A stretch of DNA of 64,000 nt from Paenibacillus_I sp035510375 (GCF_035510375.1 NZ_DATKHG010000012.1), one strand, 5' to 3'. Positions 42,247-51,229 are shown, numbered from the stretch's first letter. Numbers and translations are program-made. Notes: a model not told the origin generated them from the letters alone.

Positions 42247-43281
42247 ATGAAACTGAAAATCGTCACATACGGAGGAGCAGCGATGCTTCTCCTTGTCCTT
42301 TCCGCCGTCGTTTCGATCTCGATCGGCTCGGCCGGCTATCCGATCGCTAAAGTATGGGCCATTATCGTTCATCAATTGCCGTGGAATCGGGGAGAAGCCG
42401 TGGAATGGACGGCGCTTGACGAAGCGGTCGTCATTCAGGTTCGCCTGTCCCGGATCCTGATCGGAGTACTCGTCGGCGCGTGTCTCGGGCTTGCGGGCGC
42501 GGGCTTCCAGGGTGTGCTGCGCAACCCGCTCGCCGACCCTTATACGCTCGGCGTCGCTTCGGGAAGCTCGATCGGCGCGGCCTTCCTGATCCTGTTCGGG
42601 GTGCAGTCCGCCGTCGGCATCTGGACGGTGCCTTTCGTCGCTTTCGGGACCGGCATGGCGACGATATTCGCGGTGTTCTGGCTTGCCCGGCAGCAAGGGC
42701 AAATGCGAATCGAAACGCTGATCCTGGCCGGCGTCATCGTGCAGGCTTTTCTCGGCGCATTCGTCTCTTTCATGATTTCGATGTCGAACACCGTCGTCAA
42801 CGAAATCCTTTATTGGACGATGGGCAGCCTGTCCAAGCGGAACTGGGAGCATGTCGCGCTTGTGCTTCCGTTCGCAGCGCTCGGTTTGCCTGCGATATCG
42901 GCATTCGCGCAGCCGATGAATCTGTTCGTCCTCGGCGAACGCCAGGCCGCCCATCTCGGCGTCAATGTCGAACGCACCAAGCTGACCGTGCTGACGATCT
43001 CGACGCTGCTGACGGCGGCGGCCGTGTCGGTATCGGGCGTCATCGGCTTCGTCGGCCTTGTCGTGCCGCATCTGATCCGTCTCATTGTTGGACCTGATTA
43101 TCGGCTGGTCGTGCCGTTGTCCGCGATTGTCGGCGGCATCTATGTGCTGTGGGCGGACACGCTCGCCCGAACGGCGCTGAGCCCGAAGGAAATTCCGCTC
43201 GGCGTGCTGACCGCGCTGATCGGCGCGCCGTTTTTCGCGTATTTGCTGAAGCGCCGCAAAGCCGGCCTGAAGGAGGGCTGA
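42247..43281 (+). CDS. btuC: Cobalamin ABC transporter permease (FecCD family)
   Basis: A 344-residue integral membrane protein with about ten helices. Family landmarks: LSRILIGVLVGACLGLAGAGFQGVLRNPLADPYTLGVASGSS (shown here only as the G-x-Q-x2-RNPLADP core), GSLSKRNWEHV, and GFVGLVVPHLIRLIVGPDYR, the coupling helix that docks on the ATPase. It is six bases after btuF and five before btuD. No obvious ribosome-binding site is seen, so coupling with btuF is likely. Confidence 0.9.
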   Translation: MKLKIVTYGGAAMLLLVLSAVVSISIGSAGYPIAKVWAIIVHQLPWNRGEAVEWTALDEAVVIQVRLSRILIGVLVGACLGLAGAGFQGVLRNPLADPYTLGVASGSSIGAAFLILFGVQSAVGIWTVPFVAFGTGMATIFAVFWLARQQGQMRIETLILAGVIVQAFLGAFVSFMISMSNTVVNEILYWTMGSLSKRNWEHVALVLPFAALGLPAISAFAQPMNLFVLGERQAAHLGVNVERTKLTVLTISTLLTAAAVSVSGVIGFVGLVVPHLIRLIVGPDYRLVVPLSAIVGGIYVLWADTLARTALSPKEIPLGVLTALIGAPFFAYLLKRRKAGLKEG

Positions 43282-43285
43282 AAAC

Positions 43286-44113
43286 ATGATCGACGTACGG
43301 AATGCGGTCAAACAAATCGGCGGCAGCCGTGTGTTGGACGGGGTAAGCTTCACGCTTGCGGAAGGCGGCATGTACGGCATTATCGGCCCGAACGGCGCCG
43401 GCAAGTCGACGCTGCTGTCGCTGCTTTCCGGCGTGGAGCCGGCCGGCGGAGGCTCGGTCAATCTGCGGGGAGAACCAGTGAAGGCATACAAACGCAAGGA
43501 TTTGGCGCGCTGGGTGGCCGTGCTGCAGCAGGAGGGACTGCCGGCGACGGCTTTCACCGTGCGCGAGGTCGTCGGGATGGGACGTTATCCGCATCAGAAT
43601 TGGCTCGGCCACGAGGAGAAGGATGCCGGCGAGCTGATCGAAAGCGCGATGCGGACGCTTGGGCTGACGAAGCTGGCTGAACGGCGGCTGAGCCAGCTGA
43701 GCGGCGGCGAACGGCAGCGCGTCGCGCTGGCAAAGGTGATGGTGCAGGAGCCGGAGCTGATATTGCTGGACGAGCCGACCACTTATCTGGACATCGGCCA
43801 TCAGGTTCAGCTGCTCGACGCGGTACGGGATTGGCAGAAGCAAAAAAGGCTGACGGCCGTCGCGGTGTTTCACGACCTGAATTTGGCGGCGCAATACTGC
43901 GACCGGCTGCTCGTATTGGCCGGCGGCAAGCTTGCAGCGGACGGCACGCCGGCCGAGGTGCTTACGGAGGAGACGATCAGCCGGGTGTACGGGACGGATC
44001 CGATCGTTCTGCGGCATCCGGACAATGGCGCTCCCCAGGTGCTGCTGAGACCGCGGGCTGCGCGCAAATCCGATCAGACATTCATGCCGCTGCGCGGCAC
44101 CGCTGATGAATGA
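43286..44113 (+). CDS. btuD: Cobalamin ABC transporter ATPase
   Basis: A 275-residue ATPase of the FecE/BtuD type. Walker A is GPNGAGKST, Q-loop LQQEGLP, signature LSGGERQRVALAKV, Walker B LILLDEPTTYLDI, H-loop VFHDLNLAAQYCD. It closes the riboswitch-controlled btuFCD operon; about 400 gene-free bases follow. Confidence 0.92.
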   Translation: MIDVRNAVKQIGGSRVLDGVSFTLAEGGMYGIIGPNGAGKSTLLSLLSGVEPAGGGSVNLRGEPVKAYKRKDLARWVAVLQQEGLPATAFTVREVVGMGRYPHQNWLGHEEKDAGELIESAMRTLGLTKLAERRLSQLSGGERQRVALAKVMVQEPELILLDEPTTYLDIGHQVQLLDAVRDWQKQKRLTAVAVFHDLNLAAQYCDRLLVLAGGKLAADGTPAEVLTEETISRVYGTDPIVLRHPDNGAPQVLLRPRAARKSDQTFMPLRGTADE

Positions 44114-44513
44114 AAATTTTAATTTTCAAGGCAGAAAGTATCGTTTCTACGTTAGTCCGTTAGTGCTAATATTGACGCGCTCCGTTGGAATTCATCCAAT
44201 GAAAACCAAGTTACGGATCTCTTCTTATCGTTTCACTGGATTTCATCCAGCAAAATTAAGCCTCCAGGGGGCTGTGAGTGGAAAGCGGCCGATTTCACTG
44301 GATACTTTCCAACATAAGCCGGCTTCTACCGCTAAAACAAGCCGTTTGATTGGATGAAATCCAATCAAGTTTAAATGACTGTCATAAGAAGCCTGGATCC
44401 GTTGCCTCGACAAGCTGCAACAGACACATATGTCAGCCTGTCGCGACAAGTTGCGGGCGGCGTATGGCCCTTTTCTATAAAATGATCCCATCATCGTGAA
44501 AGGAGACCGTGTC
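44114..44513. repeat. Gene-free region with three related palindromes
   Basis: Between btuD and cobT. Three hairpin-forming palindromes share the core GGAT(T/A)TCATCC: TTGGAATTCATCCAA (44185-44199), CTGGATTTCATCCAG (44236-44250), and arms TTGATTGGAT/ATCCAATCAA around GAA (44347-44369). A fourth, degenerate copy (CACTGGATACTTTCC) lies near 44297. They may be a dispersed repeat family; a related-looking stretch lies near 52449-52475. CTATAAAAT at 44475-44483 could be part of the cobT promoter. Confidence 0.6.
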
Positions 44514-45575
44514 ATGGAGCTTGAATTGAAGCTGCGTCAAGTGTGCGAACGAATCGGACCGCTGGACGAAGCCGCGATGGCGGAAGCCGCCGCAAGGCTG
44601 GACAGCCTGACGAAGCCGCCGGGCAGTCTCGGCAGACTGGAGGAGATCGCCGTCCGGATCGCCGGGATCAAGGGCGAGGCGATGCCCGTGGCCGGGAGGA
44701 AGGCGGTGGTGGTCATGGCGGGCGATCACGGCGTGACCGCCGAAGGCGTCAGCGCCTACCCGGCGGAGGTTACGCCGCAGATGGTGATGAATTTTCTCGC
44801 CGGCGGCGCGGCCGTCAATGTGCTGGCCCGGCAGGCGGGGGCGGACGTTTATTGCGCCGATCTCGGCGTGAATGCGGAGCTTGCCCACCCCCGCCTGCTG
44901 GACTATAAGGTTCGGAAAGGAACCGCCAATATGTGCCGCGGACCGGCAATGGATCGCGAGGACGCTGTGCGGTCCGTTCTCGCCGGCGTCGAAATCGCCT
45001 CGATGCTGATTAAGCACGAGGGTTACGATCTGCTCGCGACCGGCGATATGGGAATCGGCAACACGACGCCGAGCGCGGCGCTCTGCGCGGTTTTCAGCGC
45101 AGCGGCCGTCGAGGACTCCGTCGGCCGCGGCACGGGCGTCGACGACGAGCGGCTGCGGAGTAAAATAGCAGCGGTCCGCAGGGCGATTGACGTTAACCTT
45201 CCCGATCCGTCCGATCCGATCGACGCGCTGGCCAAGGTCGGCGGCCTCGAAATCGGCGGGTTGGCCGGGCTCATGCTCGGCGCCGCCGCGCTTCGCCGTC
45301 CGGTTCTTGTGGACGGCTTCATATCGACGGCGGCCGCGCTCGTCGCGGCACGGCTGTGTCCGGGAGCCGTCGACTATATGATCGCCTCGCATCTGTCGCA
45401 CGAGCGCGCGCACGGCGCGCTGCTGGAAGCGGTAGGCCTGCGGCCGGCGATTCATTTGGACATGAGGCTTGGCGAAGGGACGGGCGCCGTTCTCGGGTTT
45501 CATTTTGTCGAAGCGGCGCTGCGGGTCATGCATGAGATGGCCACCTTTGAAAGCGCGGGCGTATCGAAGGAATAG
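44514..45575 (+). CDS. cobT: Nicotinate-nucleotide--dimethylbenzimidazole phosphoribosyltransferase
   Basis: Activates the lower ligand of B12, making alpha-ribazole phosphate from dimethylbenzimidazole and nicotinate mononucleotide. The 353-residue protein shows DSLTKPPGSLGRLEEIAVRI, VVMAGDHGVTAEGVSAYP, ATGDMGIGNTTPSAAL and MRLGEGTGAVLGF; the last contains the catalytic-base Glu. All are intact. AAAGGAG lies eight bases before the ATG at 44514; an in-frame start at 44496 is less likely. First gene of the cobT-cobU-cbiB-cobS-cobDQ run. Confidence 0.96.
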   Translation: MELELKLRQVCERIGPLDEAAMAEAAARLDSLTKPPGSLGRLEEIAVRIAGIKGEAMPVAGRKAVVVMAGDHGVTAEGVSAYPAEVTPQMVMNFLAGGAAVNVLARQAGADVYCADLGVNAELAHPRLLDYKVRKGTANMCRGPAMDREDAVRSVLAGVEIASMLIKHEGYDLLATGDMGIGNTTPSAALCAVFSAAAVEDSVGRGTGVDDERLRSKIAAVRRAIDVNLPDPSDPIDALAKVGGLEIGGLAGLMLGAAALRRPVLVDGFISTAAALVAARLCPGAVDYMIASHLSHERAHGALLEAVGLRPAIHLDMRLGEGTGAVLGFHFVEAALRVMHEMATFESAGVSKE

Positions 45576-45589
45576 GAGGAATGGACGGT

Positions 45590-46189
45590 ATGGCGGTACT
45601 GGTTACCGGCGGCGCCCGCAGCGGCAAAAGCGGGTTCGCCGAAGCATACTCGGCGCGGATCGGCGCACGCGGCCTCTATGTGGCGACGTCGCAGCCGTTC
45701 GACCGCGAAATGGCCGAACGGGCGGAACGGCACCGGCTGGACCGGGCCTCCTCGGGTTTCGAGTGGGAGACGGTGGAAGAACCGTTCGCTCTCGCGGAGC
45801 TGCTTGGACGATTGTCCTCGGCATACGGCGGCGCCCGGTCCGGGGAGCCCCCTGTCGTGCTCGTCGATTGCCTGACCTTGTGGCTGACGAACCGGTTGCT
45901 GGCTCTGGAGGAGAAGGAAGGCTGTACGGCGCGCGAAGCGGATGGCGAAATGGAGCGGCTCATCGACGAGCTCGTCCACGCGGCGGTGCGTTATCCGCAT
46001 CCGCTTGTGCTGGTCACGAACGAGGTCGGCAGCGGCATCGTGCCCGACTACCCGCTCGGCCGGCGTTTTCGCGATCTGGCGGGCAGGCTGAACCGGCGCA
46101 TGGCGGAAGTGTGCGACCGGGTTTTTCTCGTTACGGCAGGCATTCCGGTGGATATAAAAAAGCTCGCGTTCCGGTTGGAGGAGCTGTAG
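45590..46189 (+). CDS. cobU: Adenosylcobinamide kinase/guanylyltransferase
   Basis: Phosphorylates adenosylcobinamide and transfers GMP to give adenosylcobinamide-GDP. The P-loop is TGGARSGKSGFAEAY. HRLDRASSGFEWETVEEP carries the GMP-acceptor His region, VLVDCLTLWLTNRLL the Walker B, and LVTNEVGSGIVP the family motif. AGGAGG is followed too closely by an ATG at 45581, so the ATG at 45590 is preferred (199 residues). It lies 14 bases after cobT. Confidence 0.95.
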   Translation: MAVLVTGGARSGKSGFAEAYSARIGARGLYVATSQPFDREMAERAERHRLDRASSGFEWETVEEPFALAELLGRLSSAYGGARSGEPPVVLVDCLTLWLTNRLLALEEKEGCTAREADGEMERLIDELVHAAVRYPHPLVLVTNEVGSGIVPDYPLGRRFRDLAGRLNRRMAEVCDRVFLVTAGIPVDIKKLAFRLEEL

Positions 46190-46192
46190 CCG

Positions 46193-47176
46193 ATGCTGTT
46201 CTACTCGCTGCCGGAAATCTCGCTCATGATCGCGCTTGCGATTGCCGTGGATTGGCTCGTCGGCGATCCGAAATGGCCGACGCATCCGGTCATTCTGATC
46301 GGCCGCCTGATTAAAAGGCTGGAAGGCCGGTTGTATCCGGAGACGGACGGTGTATTAAGCGCCGGGGCAATGCGTTTGCGGGGTGTCGCGCTGACTGTTT
46401 GCACGGTGATCGCCGCCGGGGCGGCGACGATGGCCGTCGTGTGGGCGGCGGCGCTTATTCATCCTTGGCTGGGCTTTGCCGTTAACGTTTGGTTCGTGTC
46501 CACGACGATCGCCGTCAAAGGGCTCAAGGATGCGGCGATGCTGGTCTATCGGCCGCTGAAGCGGGGCGATTTGGCCGAGGCGCGCAAATACGCCGGCTAT
46601 ATTGTCGGCCGGGATACGGACCGGCTCGATGAGCGGGAAGCGTCCCGCGCCGCGATCGAGACCGTGGCGGAGAATACGACCGACGCGCTTGTCGCGCCGC
46701 TTGTGTTCGCGCTGCTCGGAGGCGCGCCGCTCGCCATGCTGTACCGGGCGGCGAACACGCTCGATTCGATGGTCGGCTACAGGAACGAGCGGTACCTTCA
46801 TTTCGGCTGGGCTTCGGCCCGGCTCGACGACATCCTCAATTATGCGCCCGCCAGATTGACCGGCCTGCTTATGATCGCGGCTGCCGTTTCGCTGCGGGGG
46901 CTGTCGCCCGTGCGCGCGCTGCGGGCGATTGTGGTTTTCGCCCGCCTGCACCCGAGCCCGAACAGCGGCATCCCGGAAGCGGCGGCGGCCGGCGCCCTCG
47001 GCATCGAGCTCGGCGGCGTCAATTCGTATTTCGGCGTCCGCAGCGAGCGGGCGCGGATGGGTTGGCCGCTTCGTTCGCTGGAGACGGAAGATATCGTAAA
47101 GACGGTCAGGCTGTTGTATGCTGTCAGTATGCTGCTTTTTGTCTGGGGGCTGACGACATGGTGGATCACGCGATAA
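46193..47176 (+). CDS. cbiB: Adenosylcobinamide-phosphate synthase CbiB (CobD)
   Basis: Membrane enzyme that attaches aminopropanol (phosphate) to adenosylcobyric acid. The 327-residue protein has about five membrane helices and the family motifs DWLVGDPKWPTHPVILIGRL, GRDTDRLDEREASRAAIETVAEN (in its two conserved halves), and YRAANTLDSMVGYRNERY. It starts four bases after the cobU stop with GGAGGAG upstream, and its end overlaps cobS by 19 bases. Confidence 0.94.
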   Translation: MLFYSLPEISLMIALAIAVDWLVGDPKWPTHPVILIGRLIKRLEGRLYPETDGVLSAGAMRLRGVALTVCTVIAAGAATMAVVWAAALIHPWLGFAVNVWFVSTTIAVKGLKDAAMLVYRPLKRGDLAEARKYAGYIVGRDTDRLDEREASRAAIETVAENTTDALVAPLVFALLGGAPLAMLYRAANTLDSMVGYRNERYLHFGWASARLDDILNYAPARLTGLLMIAAAVSLRGLSPVRALRAIVVFARLHPSPNSGIPEAAAAGALGIELGGVNSYFGVRSERARMGWPLRSLETEDIVKTVRLLYAVSMLLFVWGLTTWWITR

Positions 47177-48009
47177 AATCGGCGCTTCGGCATGCGGCCG
47201 CCGCGATTCAATTTCTGACCCGCTTCCCGCTGCCGGTTACGGTGCCTTTTGAGCGGCGGACCGCGGCGGGCAGCGTCGTCTATTTTCCGCTGTGCGGGGC
47301 GCTGATCGGCGTGACGGGGGTAGGCGCGGCTTACCTGCTGCTGCTTGCGCTTCCGCCGCTGCCGGCGGCGGCCTTGACGCTGGCGATATGGACCGCGTTA
47401 AGCGGCGGGCTCCATCTGGACGGCTGGATGGACACGGCGGACGGCGTGCTCAGCCATCGGCCGCGCGAGCGGATGCTGGAAATTATGAAGGACAGCCGCG
47501 TGGGCGCGATGGGCGTGATCGCAGGCGTCCTGCTGCTGCTGCTAAAATTCGCCGCGCTGGTTTCGATCCTCGAATCCGGTCTTCGTCCGGCGGAAGCGGC
47601 CGCTCTGATCTGCATACCGGTATGGAGCCGCTGGTGGATGGCTGCCGCGATATTCGGCTGGAAGTACGCCCGCGGCGAGGAAGGGCTCGGTTCGCCTTAC
47701 CGGGATGTCCGGGCGGGGCATGCGGGGCGGTCGGCTGCGGTCGGAGCGGTCATTACGCTGATTGTACTGGCTGTCGGCGAACTGTCGGGCGCGGACAGCC
47801 TTCCGGTCGCGGCGGAAGGAGTTGCCGCGCCGTTCGCGGGACTGCTGTCGATCGCGCTGTGGCCGGCCGCGGCCGCGGCGTTCGGCTGGCCGCTTGCCGG
47901 CTGGCTGAACCGGAGGCTCGGCGGCTTGACCGGCGATACTTACGGCGCCCTGAACGAATGGGTGGAGGCCGGTTTGCTGCTGCTCGCCGTTGCGCTTGTA
48001 GCCGGCTGA
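47158..48009 (+). CDS. cobS: Adenosylcobinamide-GDP ribazoletransferase
   Basis: Membrane enzyme joining adenosylcobinamide-GDP with alpha-ribazole (phosphate) to complete the cobalamin. Motifs: AAIQFLTRFPLPV at the N-terminus, then GGLHLDGWMDTADGVLSHRP, the Asp-rich metal/GDP site, followed by RMLEIMKDSRVGAMG. Six or seven hydrophobic helices; 283 residues. The ATG at 47158 has GGGGG eight bases before it and overlaps cbiB; the longer in-frame opening at 47062 lies wholly within cbiB. Confidence 0.94.
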   Translation: MVDHAIKSALRHAAAAIQFLTRFPLPVTVPFERRTAAGSVVYFPLCGALIGVTGVGAAYLLLLALPPLPAAALTLAIWTALSGGLHLDGWMDTADGVLSHRPRERMLEIMKDSRVGAMGVIAGVLLLLLKFAALVSILESGLRPAEAAALICIPVWSRWWMAAAIFGWKYARGEEGLGSPYRDVRAGHAGRSAAVGAVITLIVLAVGELSGADSLPVAAEGVAAPFAGLLSIALWPAAAAAFGWPLAGWLNRRLGGLTGDTYGALNEWVEAGLLLLAVALVAG

Positions 48010-48070
48010 TCCCGGCGCTCCTCTCCCGCCGCGCGCTGCGGCGGCGCAAGGCGGTGTCGACCGGACGTTG

Positions 48071-48126
48071 CATAAAGAGTAGATCCATAAAGAGTAGATC
48101 CATAAAGATTAGATCCATAAAGAGTA
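48071..48126. repeat. 15-base tandem repeat, about 3.7 copies
   Basis: Unit CATAAAGAGTAGATC at 48071, 48086 and 48101 (the third with one change, AGATT), then a partial fourth to 48126. It lies in the 145-base gap between cobS and the cobD-cobQ fusion, ending 29 bases before the start codon. Repeat slippage could vary this spacer among strains. It is too short and has no spacers, so it is not CRISPR. Confidence 0.9.
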
Positions 48127-48154
48127 CGAAGTTTGTTGAAGGAGGCGGCGCGAC

Positions 48155-50908
48155 ATGCTGGAGCAATACGGCCATGGCGGCGATCTGTTGACCGCACAGC
48201 GGCTGTTCGGCAGTAATGCCGGCGAGTTTCTCGATTTCAGTTCCAATATGAACCCTTTGGGACCGCCGCAAGCGGTCTTTTCGGCTATTGCGGCGTTCGG
48301 CGCGGGGATTGCCCGCTATCCCGATCCGGCCTCGCGGCGGTTAACGGCCCGTCTCGCGGAGCTCCATGAGATTGAAGAGCCGAATGTGCTGATCGGCAAC
48401 GGAGCGGCGGAACTGATCGATTTGGCGGTTCGGGCTTTGCGTCCGGAGACGGCCGCCGTACCGGCGCCGAGCTTCTCCGAATACGGCGATGCCGTGCGCA
48501 AGGCCGGCGGGACGGCGGTGCCGGTCCCGTTGCGGGCGGACAACGGCTTTGCCGTTGACGAGGCGGCGGTCCGGCATGCTATGGAAACGCACGGCAAGCC
48601 TTCGCTCTGGTTTTTCGGTTCGCCCAACAATCCGACCGGAAGGCTGACTGATCCGAAGCTTGTTCGGCGTCTGGCCGATGAAGGCCACACGGTTGTGCTC
48701 GACGAGGCGTTCATCGATTTTCTGCCGGATGCGGAGCGGTTAACGCTGATCCGGTCTGCCTGTAAAACGCCGGGGCTGATCGTTCTCCGCTCGATGACCA
48801 AGCTGTACGCGGTTCCCGGAATAAGGGTCGGATACGCGGCCGGACACCCGGACACGATCGCTTACATGCGGGATCTGCAAGTGCCTTGGAGCGTGAATGC
48901 GCTGGCGCAGGCGATCGGAGAAGCGGTCCTGGACGACAGGCCGTTCGTCGAGAGGACCGTTGCCTGGCTGCAGGGCGAGCGTCCTTATTTGGCCGAACGC
49001 TTGAGCCGGCTCGGACTTCGCGTGATTCCCGGCGCGGCCAACTTTATCCTGTTCGAGCTGCCGCCGGAGAGCGGCATGTCGGCGGCGGATTTGCAGCGGG
49101 AGATGGGGCGGCGCGGCGTGTTGATCCGCGATGCTTCGCGGTTCGACGGATTAGGCGCCGGCTATTGCCGGGTGGCGGTCAAGCTGCGGGCGGACAACGA
49201 CCGGCTTGTAGAAACGCTGAAGGCATGTCTCGGCACGAATCCGCAGCCGGAGGAGCCGGCGAACAGGGCCGCACCGAACACCGCCAAGCCGGCATATACA
49301 GCCGCGCCAAACACCGCCCGGCCGGCGCGCACGCTTATGATCCAGGGCACCGCCTCGGACGTCGGCAAAAGCATCCTGACGACGGCGTTATGCCGGATTT
49401 TCGCGCAGGACGGCCTGCGCGCAGCGCCGTTCAAATCGCAAAACATGTCGCTCAATTCCTATGTGACATGGGACGGCAAGGAAATCGGCGTCGCCCAGGG
49501 GATGCAGGCCGACGCATGCGGGATCCCGGCCGTTACCGATATGAATCCGATTCTGCTAAAACCGACGGGACACATGGCCTCGCAAGTCGTCGTCCATGGC
49601 GTTCCGCTGCGGGATTACGACGCGCGCGCCTATCGCGAGCAGTATTTGGCCGAGGCGGAGCCGATCGTGAAGGAGGCGCTGGCCCGGCTGCGTTCGGCGT
49701 ACGACGTCGTGGTGCTGGAGGGCGCCGGAAGCCCTGCGGAAGTGAATCTGAAGGACCGGGATATCGTCAATATGAGAATGGCCGGCTGGGCCGAAGCCCC
49801 GGTGCTGCTTGTCGCCGACATCGACCGCGGCGGCGTTTTCGCTTCGATCGTCGGCACGATGGATATTCTGGAGCCGCATGAACGGGATCGTGTCGCGGGC
49901 TTCATCGTCAACAAGTTCAGGGGCGACGCGTCGCTGCTCGCGCCGGGAATCGAATGGCTGGAGAAGCGGACCGGAAAGCCGGTGCTCGGCGTCATTCCCC
50001 ATCTAGACGCGCTCGGGCTGGAGGACGAGGATTCGCTCTCGCTCGACGCCCGCCGGCGCGGCACAGGCCCGGTGCCGCCGGGACAGCGCGGCGGGACCGA
50101 GGCCGAAGATGCCGCTGACGGGCAGAAGCTCGACATCGCCGTTATCCGGCTGCCCCGCATTTCCAATTTCACCGACTTCGATCCGCTTCACTTCGAGCCG
50201 GATGCGTCCGTTCGCTACGTCACGGATGCGGAGTCGCTCGGCGAACCGGATGCGGTCGTCATTCCGGGCAGCAAAAACGCCGCGGAAGACATGCGCTTCC
50301 TGCGCGGCTCCGGATTGGCGGACGCGGTGGACCGTTACGCCCGCGGAGGGGGGGCGGTGGCCGGGCTGTGCGGCGGCTATGAGATGATGGGCCGCATGCT
50401 GCTTGATCCGGACGGGGTCGAGTCAGGCCATACCGAAACGGCGGGCTTCGGCTGGTTCCCGTTTCGTGTCTGCTTCGGACGGAGCAAGCGAACCGTGCGG
50501 GTAAGCGGAACGGCGGCCGTACCCGGCTGGGCCGGCGACGGGCTCCCCGTTATCGGCTATGAAATCCATATGGGCCGGATCACCTACGACGAACCGTGCA
50601 TGCAGCCTTTTGCGCTGAAGGAAACAAGCACCGGCACGGAGGCATGCGCCGAAGCTTACCGGGAAGGCGTCAGCAGCCCGGACGGCCGCCTATGGGGAAC
50701 ATTCATGCACGGCGTGCTGCATAACGACGATTTTCGCCGCTCGTGGCTGAACGCCCTGCGCAGGGCCAAAGGCCGACCGCCGCTGCCCGCTTCGCTCCGG
50801 TTCCGGGAGCGGAGGGAAGCGGCGTTCGACAGGCTGGCCGAGCATGTGCGGCGTCATCTGGACCTGCCCCGGATTCGGGCGATTGCGGGTCTGGAGGAGA
50901 AAGCATGA
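48155..50908 (+). CDS. Fusion of threonine-phosphate decarboxylase (CobD) and cobyric acid synthase (CobQ)
   Basis: One 917-residue reading frame. Residues 1-~362 are a PLP aminotransferase-fold CobD: DFSSNMNPLGPP, FGSPNNPTGRLTD, DEAFIDF and SMTKLYAVPGIRVGY with the PLP Lys216. It makes aminopropanol phosphate from threonine phosphate. A ~28-residue linker contains two AAPNTA(K/R)PA-type repeats. Residues ~392-917 are CobQ: P-loop GTASDVGKS, SQNMSLNSYVTWDGKEIG, and a class I glutaminase with Cys739 (GLCGGYEMMG) and His852 (FMHGVLHND). It amidates four side chains to give cobyric acid. No stop or start lies in the linker. AAGGAGG precedes the ATG. Confidence 0.93.
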   Translation: MLEQYGHGGDLLTAQRLFGSNAGEFLDFSSNMNPLGPPQAVFSAIAAFGAGIARYPDPASRRLTARLAELHEIEEPNVLIGNGAAELIDLAVRALRPETAAVPAPSFSEYGDAVRKAGGTAVPVPLRADNGFAVDEAAVRHAMETHGKPSLWFFGSPNNPTGRLTDPKLVRRLADEGHTVVLDEAFIDFLPDAERLTLIRSACKTPGLIVLRSMTKLYAVPGIRVGYAAGHPDTIAYMRDLQVPWSVNALAQAIGEAVLDDRPFVERTVAWLQGERPYLAERLSRLGLRVIPGAANFILFELPPESGMSAADLQREMGRRGVLIRDASRFDGLGAGYCRVAVKLRADNDRLVETLKACLGTNPQPEEPANRAAPNTAKPAYTAAPNTARPARTLMIQGTASDVGKSILTTALCRIFAQDGLRAAPFKSQNMSLNSYVTWDGKEIGVAQGMQADACGIPAVTDMNPILLKPTGHMASQVVVHGVPLRDYDARAYREQYLAEAEPIVKEALARLRSAYDVVVLEGAGSPAEVNLKDRDIVNMRMAGWAEAPVLLVADIDRGGVFASIVGTMDILEPHERDRVAGFIVNKFRGDASLLAPGIEWLEKRTGKPVLGVIPHLDALGLEDEDSLSLDARRRGTGPVPPGQRGGTEAEDAADGQKLDIAVIRLPRISNFTDFDPLHFEPDASVRYVTDAESLGEPDAVVIPGSKNAAEDMRFLRGSGLADAVDRYARGGGAVAGLCGGYEMMGRMLLDPDGVESGHTETAGFGWFPFRVCFGRSKRTVRVSGTAAVPGWAGDGLPVIGYEIHMGRITYDEPCMQPFALKETSTGTEACAEAYREGVSSPDGRLWGTFMHGVLHNDDFRRSWLNALRRAKGRPPLPASLRFRERREAAFDRLAEHVRRHLDLPRIRAIAGLEEKA

Positions 50909-51133
50909 CGCAGCCTTTTCGCGCCGGCCATGAGTACCGCCCTTCCATCTGGCCGTCTCTTTGCTTTTCTTTCAGGGACGATCACATTGCCGCAAGCGAC
51001 GCCGGGACGACGTTCAGAAGCGCCGGCAGCGCTTTCTACAACGGCGGGCTGCGCTTCCGAGATCGGCAACGCCGTCGGCCGGCTCGTCTATGCGACCGTG
51101 CGCGAAGCGGCGGCTACGCAGCATGAGCCGTGA
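50905..51133 (+). pseudogene. cbiZ: Remnant of cbiZ (adenosylcobinamide amidohydrolase), core deleted
   Basis: ATG at 50905 overlaps the cobQ stop (ATGA). The first ~47 codons read like a CbiZ N-terminus: EYRPSIWPSLCFSFRDDHI then FRSAGSAFYNGGL. In the +1 frame the end reads like a CbiZ C-terminus: SEIGNAVGRLVYATVREAA, ending at 51133. The ~150-residue core is missing and the join (about 51048-51056) is out of frame. CbiZ removes the nucleotide loop of foreign corrinoids for salvage, so its loss would limit remodelling. Identification is from remembered family pattern and should be checked by search. Confidence 0.6.
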
Positions 51134-51229
51134 AGGCCGTCCGTCCCAGACATCGCGCTCCGTTTTTCATGTGCTATAATTATTGGCAGCATGTAACGGA
51201 GATCAGATGGATGCTCTAATAGGATAGGG

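Noticed and set aside
41122..43557. 811-codon open frame on the minus strand
   Set aside because: It lies opposite btuF and btuC and is rich in Arg, His and Asp, as expected from a shadow frame.
48071..48126. CRISPR-like repeat
   Set aside because: The 15-base units are directly adjacent with no spacers and no cas genes nearby.
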